Positions 1 through 8,677 of a stretch of 64,000 bases of DNA are shown one piece after another (within the stretch, counting starts at the first letter, position 1; every line of letters begins with the position of its first letter). Both the position numbers and the translations under genes were made by a program. Origin of the DNA: Arcticibacterium sp047623945 (GTDB lineage: Bacteria > Bacteroidota > Bacteroidia > Cytophagales > Spirosomataceae); assembly GCA_047623945.1 (NCBI GenBank), contig JBLHOT010000008.1, positions 17,177-81,176 on the forward strand, given 5' to 3'. The notes under the pieces were generated by a model that saw nothing but the letters and a program-made list of their open reading frames with translations, made no database searches and was not told the DNA's origin.

Positions 1-981
1 TCTAATATATCGCCAGGCAATAATTCCACCGAGTTTTTCTATGAATATCCAAAGGAGGCGACATCAGTTCAACAAGACTATATCAAAAGATACATAGGAG
101 ATTTTGAAAAGGCTTTACAAAGCGATGACTTTACAGACCCTCTGCAAGGCTATCAGCAGTACATTGATATGGAATCTTTTGTATTGATGACTATTCTAAA
201 TGAAGTAGCCAAGAATGTAGACGGCTACAGAATTAGCACTTATCTATATAAGGACAAAGGAGATAAATTAAAAATGGGCCCACCATGGGACTACGACATA
301 AGTTATGGGAATGCCAATTACTGCAATGGGAATAGTTTTAGAGGATTCGGCTATGACTTTAATCGTATTTGTCCAGACGATAATTTGTTGGTCCCTTTTT
401 GGTGGGAAAGGTTTTTGGCAGATGTTAACTTTATTGAGGCCTTTAGACAAACTTATGATGATTTAAGAACCAACGGCGTTTTGCAGGAGAGCGAGATTTT
501 GGGATTGGTAGACGGCCTCACAAAGGAGCTTCAAACAGCCCAGGTAAGAAATTTTACGAAATGGCCTATTCTTGGAAAATATGTTTGGCCTCAGCCCGAA
601 CCTATCGCTAGTTCTTGGCAAGGAGAGGTGGCGGAGTTAAAAGCGTGGATACCAGAGAGATTACGTTGGCTAGATGATAATATTCCTAGAGAACTTCAGA
701 TTTTAGCCACCGAGGAGTCTTTGAACTTTAAAGTAAAAGCCTATCCAAATCCTTTTTTAGAGACACTCAGTCTGCAAATAGATGCCTTAGAAGCTGGAGA
801 AGCCCAAGTGACGCTTACAGATTTGTTGGGTAGAGAAATTGAGAACAGAACCTATTCTGTTAATGAAGGTAGAAATCAATTGAATATTAAATTTCCAGAT
901 AATCAATCCAGTCAAACTATTCAACTTTTAAAGGTTAGGGTAGGAGATAAACAGGTTCTTCAAAAGGTGGTGCGGAGATGA
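1..981 (+). CDS. CotH-like secreted protein, C-terminal part, with T9SS sorting domain (5' partial)
   Basis: The frame is open from base 1, so the gene begins outside the window; 326 codons are visible and the first ATG at 169 is internal. The middle carries a CotH-type motif (GPPWDYDISYGN, about visible residues 93-104), typical of the CotH kinase-like family found in spore coat and secreted surface proteins. The last 80 residues are a type IX secretion sorting domain: a YPNPF start, beta-rich middle and basic KVVRR end. The protein is therefore probably exported by the Bacteroidota T9SS and anchored or released at the surface. CotH family members phosphorylate proteins in some bacteria; whether this one does cannot be judged from the fragment. 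It converges on the SDR gene at 1046, with a shared terminator between. Confidence 0.8.
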   Translation, partial: SNISPGNNSTEFFYEYPKEATSVQQDYIKRYIGDFEKALQSDDFTDPLQGYQQYIDMESFVLMTILNEVAKNVDGYRISTYLYKDKGDKLKMGPPWDYDISYGNANYCNGNSFRGFGYDFNRICPDDNLLVPFWWERFLADVNFIEAFRQTYDDLRTNGVLQESEILGLVDGLTKELQTAQVRNFTKWPILGKYVWPQPEPIASSWQGEVAELKAWIPERLRWLDDNIPRELQILATEESLNFKVKAYPNPFLETLSLQIDALEAGEAQVTLTDLLGREIENRTYSVNEGRNQLNIKFPDNQSSQTIQLLKVRVGDKQVLQKVVRR

Positions 982-991
982 TTTTTGCCAC

Positions 992-1030
992 AAAAAAAGG
1001 CTCTGACATTATGTCTGAGCCTTTTTTGTT
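992..1030. terminator. Bidirectional intrinsic terminator
   Basis: An A-rich/GGCTC arm (992-1003) pairs with GAGCC/T-rich (1017-1027) around a short loop, with one T-T mismatch inside the stem. A and T runs flank it on both sides. It lies between the convergent CotH-like gene and the SDR gene and can serve both. Confidence 0.8.
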
Positions 1031-1045
1031 AACAAGGTTAAAGTT

Positions 1046-1816
1046 TTAAATGGTCATACCGCCATCAGCCGTAAAGTATGCTCCGGTAGTAAAACCGGCA
1101 GCATCAGAAGCTAGATAGAGAGCTAAAGCCCCTATTTCATCTACCGTTCCAATTCTAGAGATGGGCATATGGCGGGTAAACCTTTTCATAACGCTTTCGT
1201 CTTGCCATAGAGCTTGAGAAAATTTAGTTTTTATAAGACCAGGGCAAATGGTATTGACACGAATACCATCAGGACCCCATTCTTTGGCCAAAACCTTGGT
1301 CAGCATATTTAAAGACGCCTTACTTACCGAATACATTCCCAAACCTGGGTCTGGAGTTAAAGCTGCCACGCTACTGATGTTTATAATACTCCCGCCTCCT
1401 CTAGATTTCATAGACGCATGCACCATTTTAGAAAATTCAAAAGGGGCTTTTACGTTAATCTCCATGATTTTATCAAATGCCCCACCATCACAATCAAGTG
1501 AAGGACCAAAAACAGGGTTAGTTGCTGCATTATTTACCAGAATATCTACGCCACCAAAGGCTTCAATTGTTTTGTCTAACAGGTTTTGAAGTTGCTCCAT
1601 GTTGCCAGCATGAGCGGCCAGAGGTAATACTTCAGCACCGCTTTCTTTTCTAATACTCTCGGCTACTTCTTCTAAAACCTCTTGCTTTCTACTGCTTATA
1701 ACTACTTTGGCTCCGTGAGCCGCAAAAAAACGAGCCATAGACTCACCAATGCCTTTGCTGGCACCGGTAATGATGGCCACTTTATTACTTAAATCGAACG
1801 CGTTTTTATAATCCAT
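1046..1816 (-). CDS. SDR family oxidoreductase
   Basis: Classical short-chain dehydrogenase of 256 residues. The cofactor glycine motif is TGASKGIG (17-24), NNAA follows near 95-98, and the catalytic Ser149, Tyr162 and Lys166 are in place, so an active NAD(P)H-dependent alcohol/ketone oxidoreductase is expected. The FabG-like or gluconate 5-dehydrogenase-like subgroup fits the length, but the substrate cannot be read from sequence. It is the last gene of a leftward operon (methyltransferase, SDR, this gene), 26 bases after the previous SDR, and ends at the terminator at 992-1030. The adjacent SDR is a clear paralogue. Confidence 0.85.
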   Translation of the reverse strand: MDYKNAFDLSNKVAIITGASKGIGESMARFFAAHGAKVVISSRKQEVLEEVAESIRKESGAEVLPLAAHAGNMEQLQNLLDKTIEAFGGVDILVNNAATNPVFGPSLDCDGGAFDKIMEINVKAPFEFSKMVHASMKSRGGGSIINISSVAALTPDPGLGMYSVSKASLNMLTKVLAKEWGPDGIRVNTICPGLIKTKFSQALWQDESVMKRFTRHMPISRIGTVDEIGALALYLASDAAGFTTGAYFTADGGMTI

Positions 1817-1842
1817 TTTATGTGTTGTTGATGAAAATTGTC

Positions 1843-2586
1843 TTATTGAATAGTAAGTCCGCCGTCGATAACGATTCCCTGGCCAGTCATATAACTTGAC
1901 TCCTCGGAAGCCAAAAACAGGATGACAGAACTAATTTCGTTTGGTTTTCCGAAACGTTTCATAGGTGTGGCAAAACGGAGCATTTCTTTATATTGAGGGT
2001 CTTCATTGGCAGATTCCAACATGGCTGTTTCTGTAAACCCAGGGCACACCGCGTTTATCCGAATACCCTTTTTAGCGACTTCAATAGCAGCCGTTTTAGT
2101 CATTCCTAGCACGGCATGTTTACTTGCGGAATAGGCTAAATGCTTTGTCATGCCTACTTTTCCGGCTACGGATGCGGTATTAACAATGGATCCTCCGCCT
2201 ACCGCATTAAAATGACGGATGGCTTCCTTCATACAGTAGTAAACGCCATTCACGTTAACACGCATTACGGCGTCAAAGTCTACTTCTGGATAGTCTTCCG
2301 TTTTGGTTCTGGGCCCAAGGATTCCCGCATTATTCACAACAGCATGAAGCTGTCCCATATCAGCTATGGCTTTTTCAAAAGCGGCTTTTACTTCTGAACT
2401 CTGGCTCACGTCACATTTTAAATAAGTGATATTCCCACCAAATGACTTTAAGGACTCGGAGGCTTCAGTAGCAATATCTAGCACACAGACATGTGCACCT
2501 TCATTGCTAAATAATTTGGCTGTCTCCAGGCCAATGCCCGCATTTCCACCCGTGATAAGGACGTTTTTGTTTTCAAATCTTTTCAT
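1843..2586 (-). CDS. SDR family oxidoreductase
   Basis: A 247-residue classical SDR. The cofactor motif is TGGNAGIG (12-19), NNAG is near 85-88, and the catalytic set is Ser139, Tyr152 and Lys156. The C-terminus (MTGQGIVIDGGLTIQ) is typical of FabG-like enzymes. Its ATG overlaps the stop of the upstream methyltransferase as ATGA (2583-2586), which implies translational coupling. The substrate is unknown. Pairing of two SDRs can mean successive oxidations or reductions of one compound, but that is inference. Confidence 0.85.
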   Translation of the reverse strand: MKRFENKNVLITGGNAGIGLETAKLFSNEGAHVCVLDIATEASESLKSFGGNITYLKCDVSQSSEVKAAFEKAIADMGQLHAVVNNAGILGPRTKTEDYPEVDFDAVMRVNVNGVYYCMKEAIRHFNAVGGGSIVNTASVAGKVGMTKHLAYSASKHAVLGMTKTAAIEVAKKGIRINAVCPGFTETAMLESANEDPQYKEMLRFATPMKRFGKPNEISSVILFLASEESSYMTGQGIVIDGGLTIQ

Positions 2587-3347
2587 TTTTCGCAGAAGTA
2601 TATGATTTCCTCCATAGGGAGGGCAAATCTTGTTGATGATGCTATTGGAAGTTGTTTGACGAAGTCGTCTTCAGTCACTTTAAACCCGGCTTTAGCCAGT
2701 TCTGTACCATAATCTTGACCAAATAAACGGAGGTGGTCAGATTGTTTAAAAACACGCTCTCGTTCCCTCGGATCAGTAATGCTTGGGTCTTCTATGGTGT
2801 GTGGAAGTTTCATGTCTTGTGGCGACTGCAGAATGGCCCAGCCGCCTGGCTTCAAAACACGATAAAGTTCTTTAGTAGCTACGTTAAAATGCTCTACGTG
2901 TTCTAAGACATGATTACAGAAAATTACATCAAAAGAATTGTCAGGATATTGAATCTTCTCAATATCCATTTTCACTTTGGCCAGAGGCGACTCAATATCG
3001 GCCGTAAGGTATTCCAGATTTGGGAGCTCCTCAAAACGGTCTATGAAGCAATATTCGGGAGCAATATGCAGTACGTTTAATTTCTTTTCAAAAAAGTTGG
3101 TCTTTTTTCTGAGATAAAGATACATCAATCGGTGACGCTCTAGTGATAAACAAGATGGACAAAGAGCGTTATTTCTTGGCTCTAAACGCCCATACGGTAA
3201 AAATTTCTTAAATTTGCCAGAGCAAACCGTGCATTCTACAGCGTCACCTTTCATAAAGCCTGCATAGACTTTAAGAGGGATGTGACTAAATAATTGCAGG
3301 TATTTTCTTGGAATAAAACGTATTAGGAAGCTTATTATACTTTTCAT
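2583..3347 (-). CDS. Class I SAM-dependent methyltransferase with N-terminal zinc-finger-like module
   Basis: The 254 residues start with a basic, hydrophobic N-terminus followed by two CxxC pairs (Cys39/Cys42 and Cys63/Cys66), which probably bind one zinc. A Rossmann methyltransferase domain follows: VLHIAPE is motif I, an acidic residue sits in YLTADIES, and DVIFCNHVLEHVEH is motif IV/post-I. The YRVLKPGGWAIL stretch is typical of the Methyltransf_11 group. The acceptor is unknown. It is the first gene of the operon with two SDRs and overlaps the next by 4 bases. A possible -7 box on the minus strand lies at 3383-3390. Confidence 0.8.
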   Translation of the reverse strand: MKSIISFLIRFIPRKYLQLFSHIPLKVYAGFMKGDAVECTVCSGKFKKFLPYGRLEPRNNALCPSCLSLERHRLMYLYLRKKTNFFEKKLNVLHIAPEYCFIDRFEELPNLEYLTADIESPLAKVKMDIEKIQYPDNSFDVIFCNHVLEHVEHFNVATKELYRVLKPGGWAILQSPQDMKLPHTIEDPSITDPRERERVFKQSDHLRLFGQDYGTELAKAGFKVTEDDFVKQLPIASSTRFALPMEEIIYFCEK

Positions 3348-3382
3348 AGAATCTTTTGCCTATTCTCTTGAGAATGCTCGGT

Positions 3383-3390
3383 CAAAAATA
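3383..3390 (-). promoter_or_regulatory. Possible -7 box for the methyltransferase/SDR operon
   Basis: Read on the minus strand this is TATTTTTG, matching the Bacteroidota -7 consensus TAnnTTTG, 36 bases upstream of the methyltransferase ATG. A well-spaced -33 TTG is not obvious, so the call is weak. Confidence 0.35.
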
Positions 3391-3419
3391 GAATTAACTA
3401 AACATCAAAAAAAGTACAA

Positions 3420-3794
3420 ATGGATAAAACCGAAGAAAATAAACCACAAAAGACACAAAAGACACATAAGCCGTACGATAGGAATGAGGGCAAAAATTGG
3501 TATCAGAAATTATTGTTAAGTCAAAAGTTTCATATCAATGCTGCTTTAGGACTTGTATTGGTGGCGGTAGGAGCGGTAGTGCTCACGGTAACGGGCTCAG
3601 AAATGCTTCACCATTGGGAATATGCAATTCATGGCGGTGTCGGGGTGGTGGGTCTCATAGCCGGACTTTGGTTTTTTAGCAGGGGACTTCGTTATGAGTC
3701 TCAGCTAGATGCAATTAGGATCATGAAGCGTAATAGAAACTATTCGGGAGGAAATAAAAAAGGGCCAAGAAAACCAGGGCCAAAGAAGGGGTAA
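3420..3794 (+). CDS. Small basic two-helix membrane protein
   Basis: A 124-residue protein with a charged, Lys/Thr/Gln-rich N-terminus (1-35), two hydrophobic segments at about 38-60 and 68-88, and a strongly basic Gly/Lys/Pro tail. The topology suggests an inner-membrane protein with both tails in the cytoplasm; the basic tail could contact nucleic acid or phospholipid, but this is inference. No family was recognised. It is divergent from the methyltransferase operon and is followed directly by a strong terminator, so it is probably monocistronic. Confidence 0.7.
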   Translation: MDKTEENKPQKTQKTHKPYDRNEGKNWYQKLLLSQKFHINAALGLVLVAVGAVVLTVTGSEMLHHWEYAIHGGVGVVGLIAGLWFFSRGLRYESQLDAIRIMKRNRNYSGGNKKGPRKPGPKKG

Positions 3795-3812
3795 AACAAA
3801 ATACCTTGAAGG

Positions 3813-3847
3813 AAAAAACTTCAAGTCAGATTGACTTGAAGTTTTTT
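3813..3847 (+). terminator. Intrinsic terminator
   Basis: A perfect stem (AAAAAACTTCAAGTCA against its complement, 3-base loop GAT) ends in a T run 19 bases after the stop of the small membrane protein. The A run on the other side makes it possibly bidirectional. Confidence 0.9.
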
Positions 3848-3896
3848 TATGCTTATTCCTCTAAAAAAACCAGTTAATTTCTGGAGATTTTTGGTC

Positions 3897-3931
3897 ATAA
3901 AAAAAAGTCTCAACTTCAAAAGCAGAGACTT
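3897..3931 (-). terminator. Intrinsic terminator for the 47-residue protein gene
   Basis: AAGTCTC (3905-3911) pairs with GAGACTT (3925-3931); on the minus strand the stem is followed by eight or more T. It lies 24 bases beyond the stop codon at 3955 and supports an expressed leftward transcript. Confidence 0.75.
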
Positions 3932-3954
3932 GAATTTCTTTCGAAAGGTAGAAT

Positions 3955-4098
3955 TTACTTAGCGAATTCTGCTTTAAGCTCTTCTACACTTACTTTTCTA
4001 ATTTCAGGCTTAAGCGTCAGACGCTTTATTTCAGCTTGCTTGTTGTTAGCTATTGCTCTGTTTCTAAGGCCTTTTCTCTTTAATCTTGTAACTGCCAT
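3955..4098 (-). CDS. Conserved-looking 47-residue basic protein
   Basis: Translation of the minus strand gives an ATG-started 47-residue protein beginning MAVTRLKRKGLRNRAIANNK and ending LKAEFAK. The N-terminal half is very rich in Lys and Arg with several Asn, like small ribosome- or RNA-binding proteins; the C-terminal half is acidic/amphipathic and probably helical. I believe similar short proteins are widespread in Bacteroidota, but I cannot give a family name. It has its own terminator (3897-3931) and is divergent from hisS. A ribosome- or nucleoid-associated role is inference from composition only. Confidence 0.75.
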   Translation of the reverse strand: MAVTRLKRKGLRNRAIANNKQAEIKRLTLKPEIRKVSVEELKAEFAK

Positions 4099-4198
4099 TT
4101 GATATCTAATTTTAAATACTAGTGCTCGTGTTATCCCAATTGAGGGGCAAATGTAGCTATTCTGTTTAGAATAATCAATGAAAAATCTAGAATAAGCT

Positions 4199-4206
4199 TA
4201 CTTTTG
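4199..4206 (+). promoter_or_regulatory. Probable -7 box of the hisS operon
   Basis: TACTTTTG matches TAnnTTTG exactly. Transcription would start near 4213, 15 bases before the hisS ATG at 4228; this argues against the longer in-frame start at 4204 (TTG). No convincing -33 TTG is seen. Confidence 0.45.
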
Positions 4207-4227
4207 TGCTCTGATTTAATTCATTCT

Positions 4228-5592
4228 ATGTCAAAACCAAGTTTAGCTAGAGGTACACGTGATTTTGGGCCAGAAACAATGGCCAAACGCACCTATATCC
4301 TGGATACTATAAAATCTGTTTTTAAGAAATTTGGCTTTTTGCCTCTGGAAACTCCTGCCGTAGAAAATCTCTCCGTCTTAATGGGGAAGTATGGTGATGA
4401 GGGAGATAAATTGCTTTTTAAAATTCTAAATTCGGGTGATTTCCTGAAAAAAACCAATCAAGATGATTACGATAATGGAGCAAGTGCTATGCTTCAGAAG
4501 GTAGCAGAAAAAGGTTTGAGGTACGATTTGACAGTACCCTTTGCCAGATTTGTGAGTATGAATAGGCATGATTTGGCTATGCCCTTTAAGCGTTTTCAGG
4601 TGCAGCCCGTTTGGCGTGCGGACAGGCCACAAAAGGGTAGATATAGAGAGTTTTATCAGTGCGATGCCGATGTGGTAGGTACTGGTTCGTTGCTTTGCGA
4701 AGCTGAGATTATTCTGATGCTCAATGAAGTTTTTAACAAACTTCAGCTAGAGGATTTTAGTATAAAGGTGAACAATAGAAAAATTTTAACAGGAATTTCT
4801 GAAGCTATTGGAGCTCAAGGAAGAGAAGCGGAACTTTGTGTGGCTATTGATAAGCTAGATAAAATAGGCAAAGAGAAGGTAGAACAAGAGTTAGTTGAGA
4901 GTGGCTTTTCAGCTGAGAGTATTGCATCTCTTCAGACGCTATTTACATTGACAGACGATAGCTTAGAGACTTTGAATACTTTAAAGAATTGGCTTTCTGA
5001 ATCTCAGGTTGGATTGAAAGGTATTTCTGAGTTAGAAGAGGTTCTTGAAATGGTGGCAGATTTTGGCGTGGCAGAAACGCATGTGGAGTTAGATTTCTCA
5101 TTAGCTAGAGGCCTTAGCTATTACACTGGAGCTATTTTCGAGGTGAAAGCTAATGGCGTGCAGATAGGCAGTATTTCTGGCGGAGGAAGATATGATGATC
5201 TTACAAGCACTTTCGGTTTGCCAGATGTTTCTGGGGTGGGTATCTCTTTTGGTGTAGATAGAATTTATGACGTTTTGGATGAGTTAAATCTCTTTCCAAA
5301 GAATGCTACAGCCAGTACACAAGTTTTATTGACGAACTTTGATAAAACCTCTGCCAAAGCTTGTCTACCTTTATTGCGTAAGCTTAGAGAGTCAGAAATT
5401 GCATCAGAGCTTTACCCGACTGGTGCCAAAATGAAAAAGCAATTTGATTATGCCAATAAGAAAGGTATCCCATACGTAATGGCCGTAGGTTCTGATGAAA
5501 TAAAAGCGGGTAAATACAGTTTGAAAAATATGCTTACTGGAGAACAAGAGAGTCTTTTGTTGTCTGAAATAATAAAGAAATTACATGTTTAG
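4228..5592 (+). CDS. hisS: Histidine--tRNA ligase
   Basis: Class II synthetase that charges tRNA(His). About 454 residues from the ATG at 4228, which gives the usual N-terminus MSKPSLARGTRDF. Recognisable parts are the motif 2 region (VWRADRPQKGRYREFYQCD), the histidine-specific signature LARGLSYYTGAIFEV, the motif 3 glycine-rich segment (GGGRYDDL and GVGISFGVDRI), and a C-terminal anticodon-binding domain (roughly 360-454). The frame is open further upstream to a TTG at 4204, but that lies inside the predicted promoter. It is first in a tightly packed operon with mltG (8-base overlap), a thioesterase and a YihY protein. Confidence 0.95.
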   Translation: MSKPSLARGTRDFGPETMAKRTYILDTIKSVFKKFGFLPLETPAVENLSVLMGKYGDEGDKLLFKILNSGDFLKKTNQDDYDNGASAMLQKVAEKGLRYDLTVPFARFVSMNRHDLAMPFKRFQVQPVWRADRPQKGRYREFYQCDADVVGTGSLLCEAEIILMLNEVFNKLQLEDFSIKVNNRKILTGISEAIGAQGREAELCVAIDKLDKIGKEKVEQELVESGFSAESIASLQTLFTLTDDSLETLNTLKNWLSESQVGLKGISELEEVLEMVADFGVAETHVELDFSLARGLSYYTGAIFEVKANGVQIGSISGGGRYDDLTSTFGLPDVSGVGISFGVDRIYDVLDELNLFPKNATASTQVLLTNFDKTSAKACLPLLRKLRESEIASELYPTGAKMKKQFDYANKKGIPYVMAVGSDEIKAGKYSLKNMLTGEQESLLLSEIIKKLHV

Positions 5593-6622
5593 AAATCATA
5601 AAGTACTGGCCTATATGCTGGTTATTTTCAGTAGTTTAGCAGCCACATTTTCCTTCTATTTTTGGCAGGTGATAAAAAGCCCGAACATCAATCTTGATGC
5701 TAAAAATGAGGCTGTACTTTTTATACCGAAGGGTGCTACTTATCAAAATGTCTTGGATAGCTTAAATGCTCATGATTTAATTCATGACCAAATAAGTTTT
5801 GGTTTTTTGAGTAAGTTCATGAATTATAGAGATAAAGTTAAGCCCGGAAGATATGAGTTGGCACCCAATGCTACGAACAAGGAGATTCTGTCAAAACTTC
5901 GTTCTGGAGACCAAGACGAGTTAAAACTAACCTTCAATAACATAAGACTGAAATCTGAGCTAGCCCAAAAACTTTCAGCGTCTCTTTCTATTGATTCAAA
6001 AACTTTACTTGAAAAGTTAAATGACCCAGAAGTATGTAAAAAGTATGGTTTTACTACAGATAACATCATGTGTATGTTTTTGCCTGATACCTATTTTATG
6101 TGGTGGACTTTAGATGAGGATGCGTTTTTGGACAGGATGAAATATGAGTATAATGCTTTTTGGAATGAAGATCGTCTAAAAAAGGCAGCCACCACCAGCA
6201 TGTCGCCTAAGGAAATTGGCATAATGGCGAGTATAGTGCAGTCAGAAAGTAATAAAAGAGATGAGCAGCCTACGATAGCCGGTGTTTATGTAAATAGAAT
6301 TAAGCAGGGTATTCCACTACAGGCCGACCCAACAGTGAAGTTTGCTGTAGGAGATTTTGGGCTGAAAAGGATATTAAAAAAACACTTAACCGTTAATTCT
6401 CCTTATAATACTTATACGAATCAGGGATTGCCCCCAGGGCCAATAGCTCTGCCCGAAAAAGGAGTTATTGATGCTGTACTAAATTATGGAAAACACAATT
6501 ACGTGTACTTTTGTGCCAGAGAAGATTTCTCTGGTTACCATAATTTTGCTGCCAATCTTAGTCAACATAATGCCAATGCTAGACGTTTTCATGCGGCTAT
6601 GAATCAAAGAGGAATTTACTAA
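5585..6622 (+). CDS. mltG: Endolytic murein transglycosylase MltG (YceG-like)
   Basis: A 345-residue protein with one N-terminal transmembrane helix (about 8-28), a LysM-like subdomain, and the YceG domain. The catalytic Glu lies in the segment ASIVQSES, followed by the conserved NRIKQGIPLQADPTVKF region and the late NTYTNQGLPPGPI motif. The enzyme cleaves nascent glycan strands in the periplasm and sets their length. It overlaps the end of hisS by 8 bases, and its TAA overlaps the next ATG by one base, so the operon is translationally coupled. Confidence 0.93.
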   Translation: MFRNHKVLAYMLVIFSSLAATFSFYFWQVIKSPNINLDAKNEAVLFIPKGATYQNVLDSLNAHDLIHDQISFGFLSKFMNYRDKVKPGRYELAPNATNKEILSKLRSGDQDELKLTFNNIRLKSELAQKLSASLSIDSKTLLEKLNDPEVCKKYGFTTDNIMCMFLPDTYFMWWTLDEDAFLDRMKYEYNAFWNEDRLKKAATTSMSPKEIGIMASIVQSESNKRDEQPTIAGVYVNRIKQGIPLQADPTVKFAVGDFGLKRILKKHLTVNSPYNTYTNQGLPPGPIALPEKGVIDAVLNYGKHNYVYFCAREDFSGYHNFAANLSQHNANARRFHAAMNQRGIY

Positions 6623-7035
6623 TGTTTAGCTTTGATTATAAATATCGAGTACGTTACGCTGATGTGGATCAAATGGGATTCATGTATTATGGACACTACG
6701 CCAGATTGTATGAAATAGGTAGGGTAGAGGCTCTAAGAAGTTTAGGGGTTCGGTATAAAGACTTTGAAGATCAGGGTTTTATAATGCCTGTTTATGAAAA
6801 CAAATCTCGCTTTATTAGTCCAGCGAAATATGATGAGCTCATTACCATTAGAGTCTTACTTCATGCCATTCCTAAAGCTAGAATAGTGTTTAACTATGAA
6901 ATATGGAGTGAAGAAAATGTCAAAATCCATACGGGTGAAACAACATTGGTTTTTGTGAATACCGCTAAGGATAGAATTATGACGTGCCCCCCCAATATTG
7001 AGGAAGCACTAAAGCCCTTTTTTAATAAAGTATGA
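6622..7035 (+). CDS. Acyl-CoA thioesterase (4HBT, YbgC/FadM-like)
   Basis: A 137-residue single hotdog-fold protein. The N-terminal pattern RYADVDQMGFMYYGHYARLYEIGRVEALR matches the 4-hydroxybenzoyl-CoA thioesterase family, with the catalytic Asp in the ADVDQMG segment. It probably hydrolyses acyl-CoA or acyl-ACP in the cytoplasm; the chain length is unknown. It starts in the stop of mltG (TAATG) and overlaps the following gene by 4 bases (ATGA). Confidence 0.85.
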   Translation: MFSFDYKYRVRYADVDQMGFMYYGHYARLYEIGRVEALRSLGVRYKDFEDQGFIMPVYENKSRFISPAKYDELITIRVLLHAIPKARIVFNYEIWSEENVKIHTGETTLVFVNTAKDRIMTCPPNIEEALKPFFNKV

Positions 7036-7961
7036 AGAGTTTCAGGGAAATTGGATTTATTAGAGCCCTGGAGCGTATCTTAAGAAGTGTGTATTTGTGG
7101 GACACCACAGTTTCTCTTTATCACGTCTTAAGTATATTATGGAAAAAAATTGTTTCGTTTGACCTTGACCAAAGGGCTGCGGCGGTTTCTTTTTCGCTTC
7201 TATTAGCTATTTTTCCAGCCATTATTTTCCTTTTTACGCTCATTCCATATATCCCGATTAATAATTTGGATAGGCAAATCATGGATTTCTTAGCGAATAT
7301 TTTGCCTAAAGGAATCTATAGCACTGCGGCTAATACCATCCAAGATATCATTAGTAGGAGACGGGTAGATGTACTTTCTTTTGGTTTTCTTTTTGCACTT
7401 TATGCGGCCACAAATGGTATGATGGCTCTCATTAGAGCATTTAATATTTCGCTTGAAAAAAATGATCAGAGAAACTTTTGGGCCGGTAGGCTAGTGGCCT
7501 TATTTCTTACCTTTTTGCTCGTTTTGGTAATGGTATCGGCCATTGTTGTTCTCATTGTAGGAAAAATATTCATTGCTTATTTGTTTGCTCAAGGAATACT
7601 AAATGAGAATTTCAATTATTACATGATTCAGGTTTTAAGGTATTTATCCATCTTTATTATCTTCTTTTTAGGCATTGGTAGTATTTATTATTTCGGCACA
7701 AGCTCATCTAAAAGGATGACTTTCTTCAATTTTGGAGCAATGCTGGCTTCTGTCTTATGTATTCTTGCTACTAATTTATTCTCCTACTATTTAGTTAATT
7801 TTAATTCGTACAATAGACTTTACGGCTCTATTGGAACACTTATAGGTATGATGGTTTGGATATATCTCATTGCCATTATCCTGATTTTTGGCTTTGAAAT
7901 AAATTCAAGTTTAAAGGATGCTTTGGCTTTGGAACATGAACAAGAAAAAAAGCCGCAGTAA
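7032..7961 (+). CDS. YihY/virulence factor BrkB family membrane protein
   Basis: A 309-residue integral membrane protein with about six hydrophobic helices and family features: the FDLDQRAAAVSFSLLLAIFPAIIFLF segment near the first helix, YAATNGMMALIRAFN in the middle, and LYGSIGTLIGMMVWIYL near the end. The family was once called RNase BN and is now regarded as a transporter or envelope protein of uncertain function. It is the last gene of the hisS-mltG-thioesterase operon (4-base overlap). Confidence 0.9.
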   Translation: MKSFREIGFIRALERILRSVYLWDTTVSLYHVLSILWKKIVSFDLDQRAAAVSFSLLLAIFPAIIFLFTLIPYIPINNLDRQIMDFLANILPKGIYSTAANTIQDIISRRRVDVLSFGFLFALYAATNGMMALIRAFNISLEKNDQRNFWAGRLVALFLTFLLVLVMVSAIVVLIVGKIFIAYLFAQGILNENFNYYMIQVLRYLSIFIIFFLGIGSIYYFGTSSSKRMTFFNFGAMLASVLCILATNLFSYYLVNFNSYNRLYGSIGTLIGMMVWIYLIAIILIFGFEINSSLKDALALEHEQEKKPQ

Positions 7962-8149
7962 TCTATGTACCAACGGCCTTTCTTAGTTTCACTCTAACCC
8001 ATATAATGTCTGTTGTGAGGATAATGATTTACGAGCAAATAACATGCCATAGTGGATGTTTCTGAGACTAACTATCGGTACTGCTTGATAAAGAGCCAGT
8101 TCTATTTCAGATTTCTGTCAAATAGCTAGCAAACCAAGAATATTTTTAG

Positions 8150-8620
8150 ATGAATAATACTGAAAGAACTCTCCACTGGGAGCTGATAAAATTTGACCAA
8201 TTAAGTAACGAAGAGCTTTATGAACTTATAGCCCTTCGCAGCCAAGTTTTTGTTGTAGAGCAGAATTGCGTCTATCAGGACTTGGACTTTAAAGACCAAA
8301 ACGCTCTTCATTTATTGGGGAAAAATGACGATGGAAAGCTAATTGCGTATACCAGACTTTTTGATGTGAATCAATATTATGAGGGCTATTTGGCGATAGG
8401 TAGAGTGATTACGCATAAGGATTTTAGAAAGTACGGCTATGGTATAGAACTTATGGAAAAGTCTATAGAATTGTGCCAAACTACTTTTGGAGAAATGGCT
8501 ATCAAAATTGGTGCTCAAAAATACCTAACTAAGTTTTATGGACTTCTGGGCTTTAAGGAAACAGGGGAAGATTATATTGAAGACGGTATTCCGCATTGTA
8601 TCATGATCCGAGATATTTAG
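8150..8620 (+). CDS. GNAT family N-acetyltransferase, ElaA type
   Basis: A 156-residue protein with the ElaA signature near the N-terminus (LYELIALRSQVFVVEQNCVYQDLD) and the acetyl-CoA binding core IGRVITHKDFRKYGYGIELM. It transfers an acetyl group from acetyl-CoA to an unknown amine acceptor in the cytoplasm. It stands alone, 188 bases after the YihY gene and 57 before a DUF72 gene. Full family length, no oddities. Confidence 0.9.
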   Translation: MNNTERTLHWELIKFDQLSNEELYELIALRSQVFVVEQNCVYQDLDFKDQNALHLLGKNDDGKLIAYTRLFDVNQYYEGYLAIGRVITHKDFRKYGYGIELMEKSIELCQTTFGEMAIKIGAQKYLTKFYGLLGFKETGEDYIEDGIPHCIMIRDI

Positions 8621-8677
8621 CAAAGTTTTTTTTGGAATAGCTTATTCAGTAAATTAGACTTCAATTAAAAGAGCCCC

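Noticed and set aside
1046..2586. The two adjacent SDR genes as a recent tandem duplication
   Set aside because: Outside SDR motifs the two proteins differ throughout, so any duplication is old.
7962..8149. tRNA or other RNA gene in the gap before the ElaA-type gene
   Set aside because: No cloverleaf or known RNA pattern was found; no tRNA was seen anywhere in the window.
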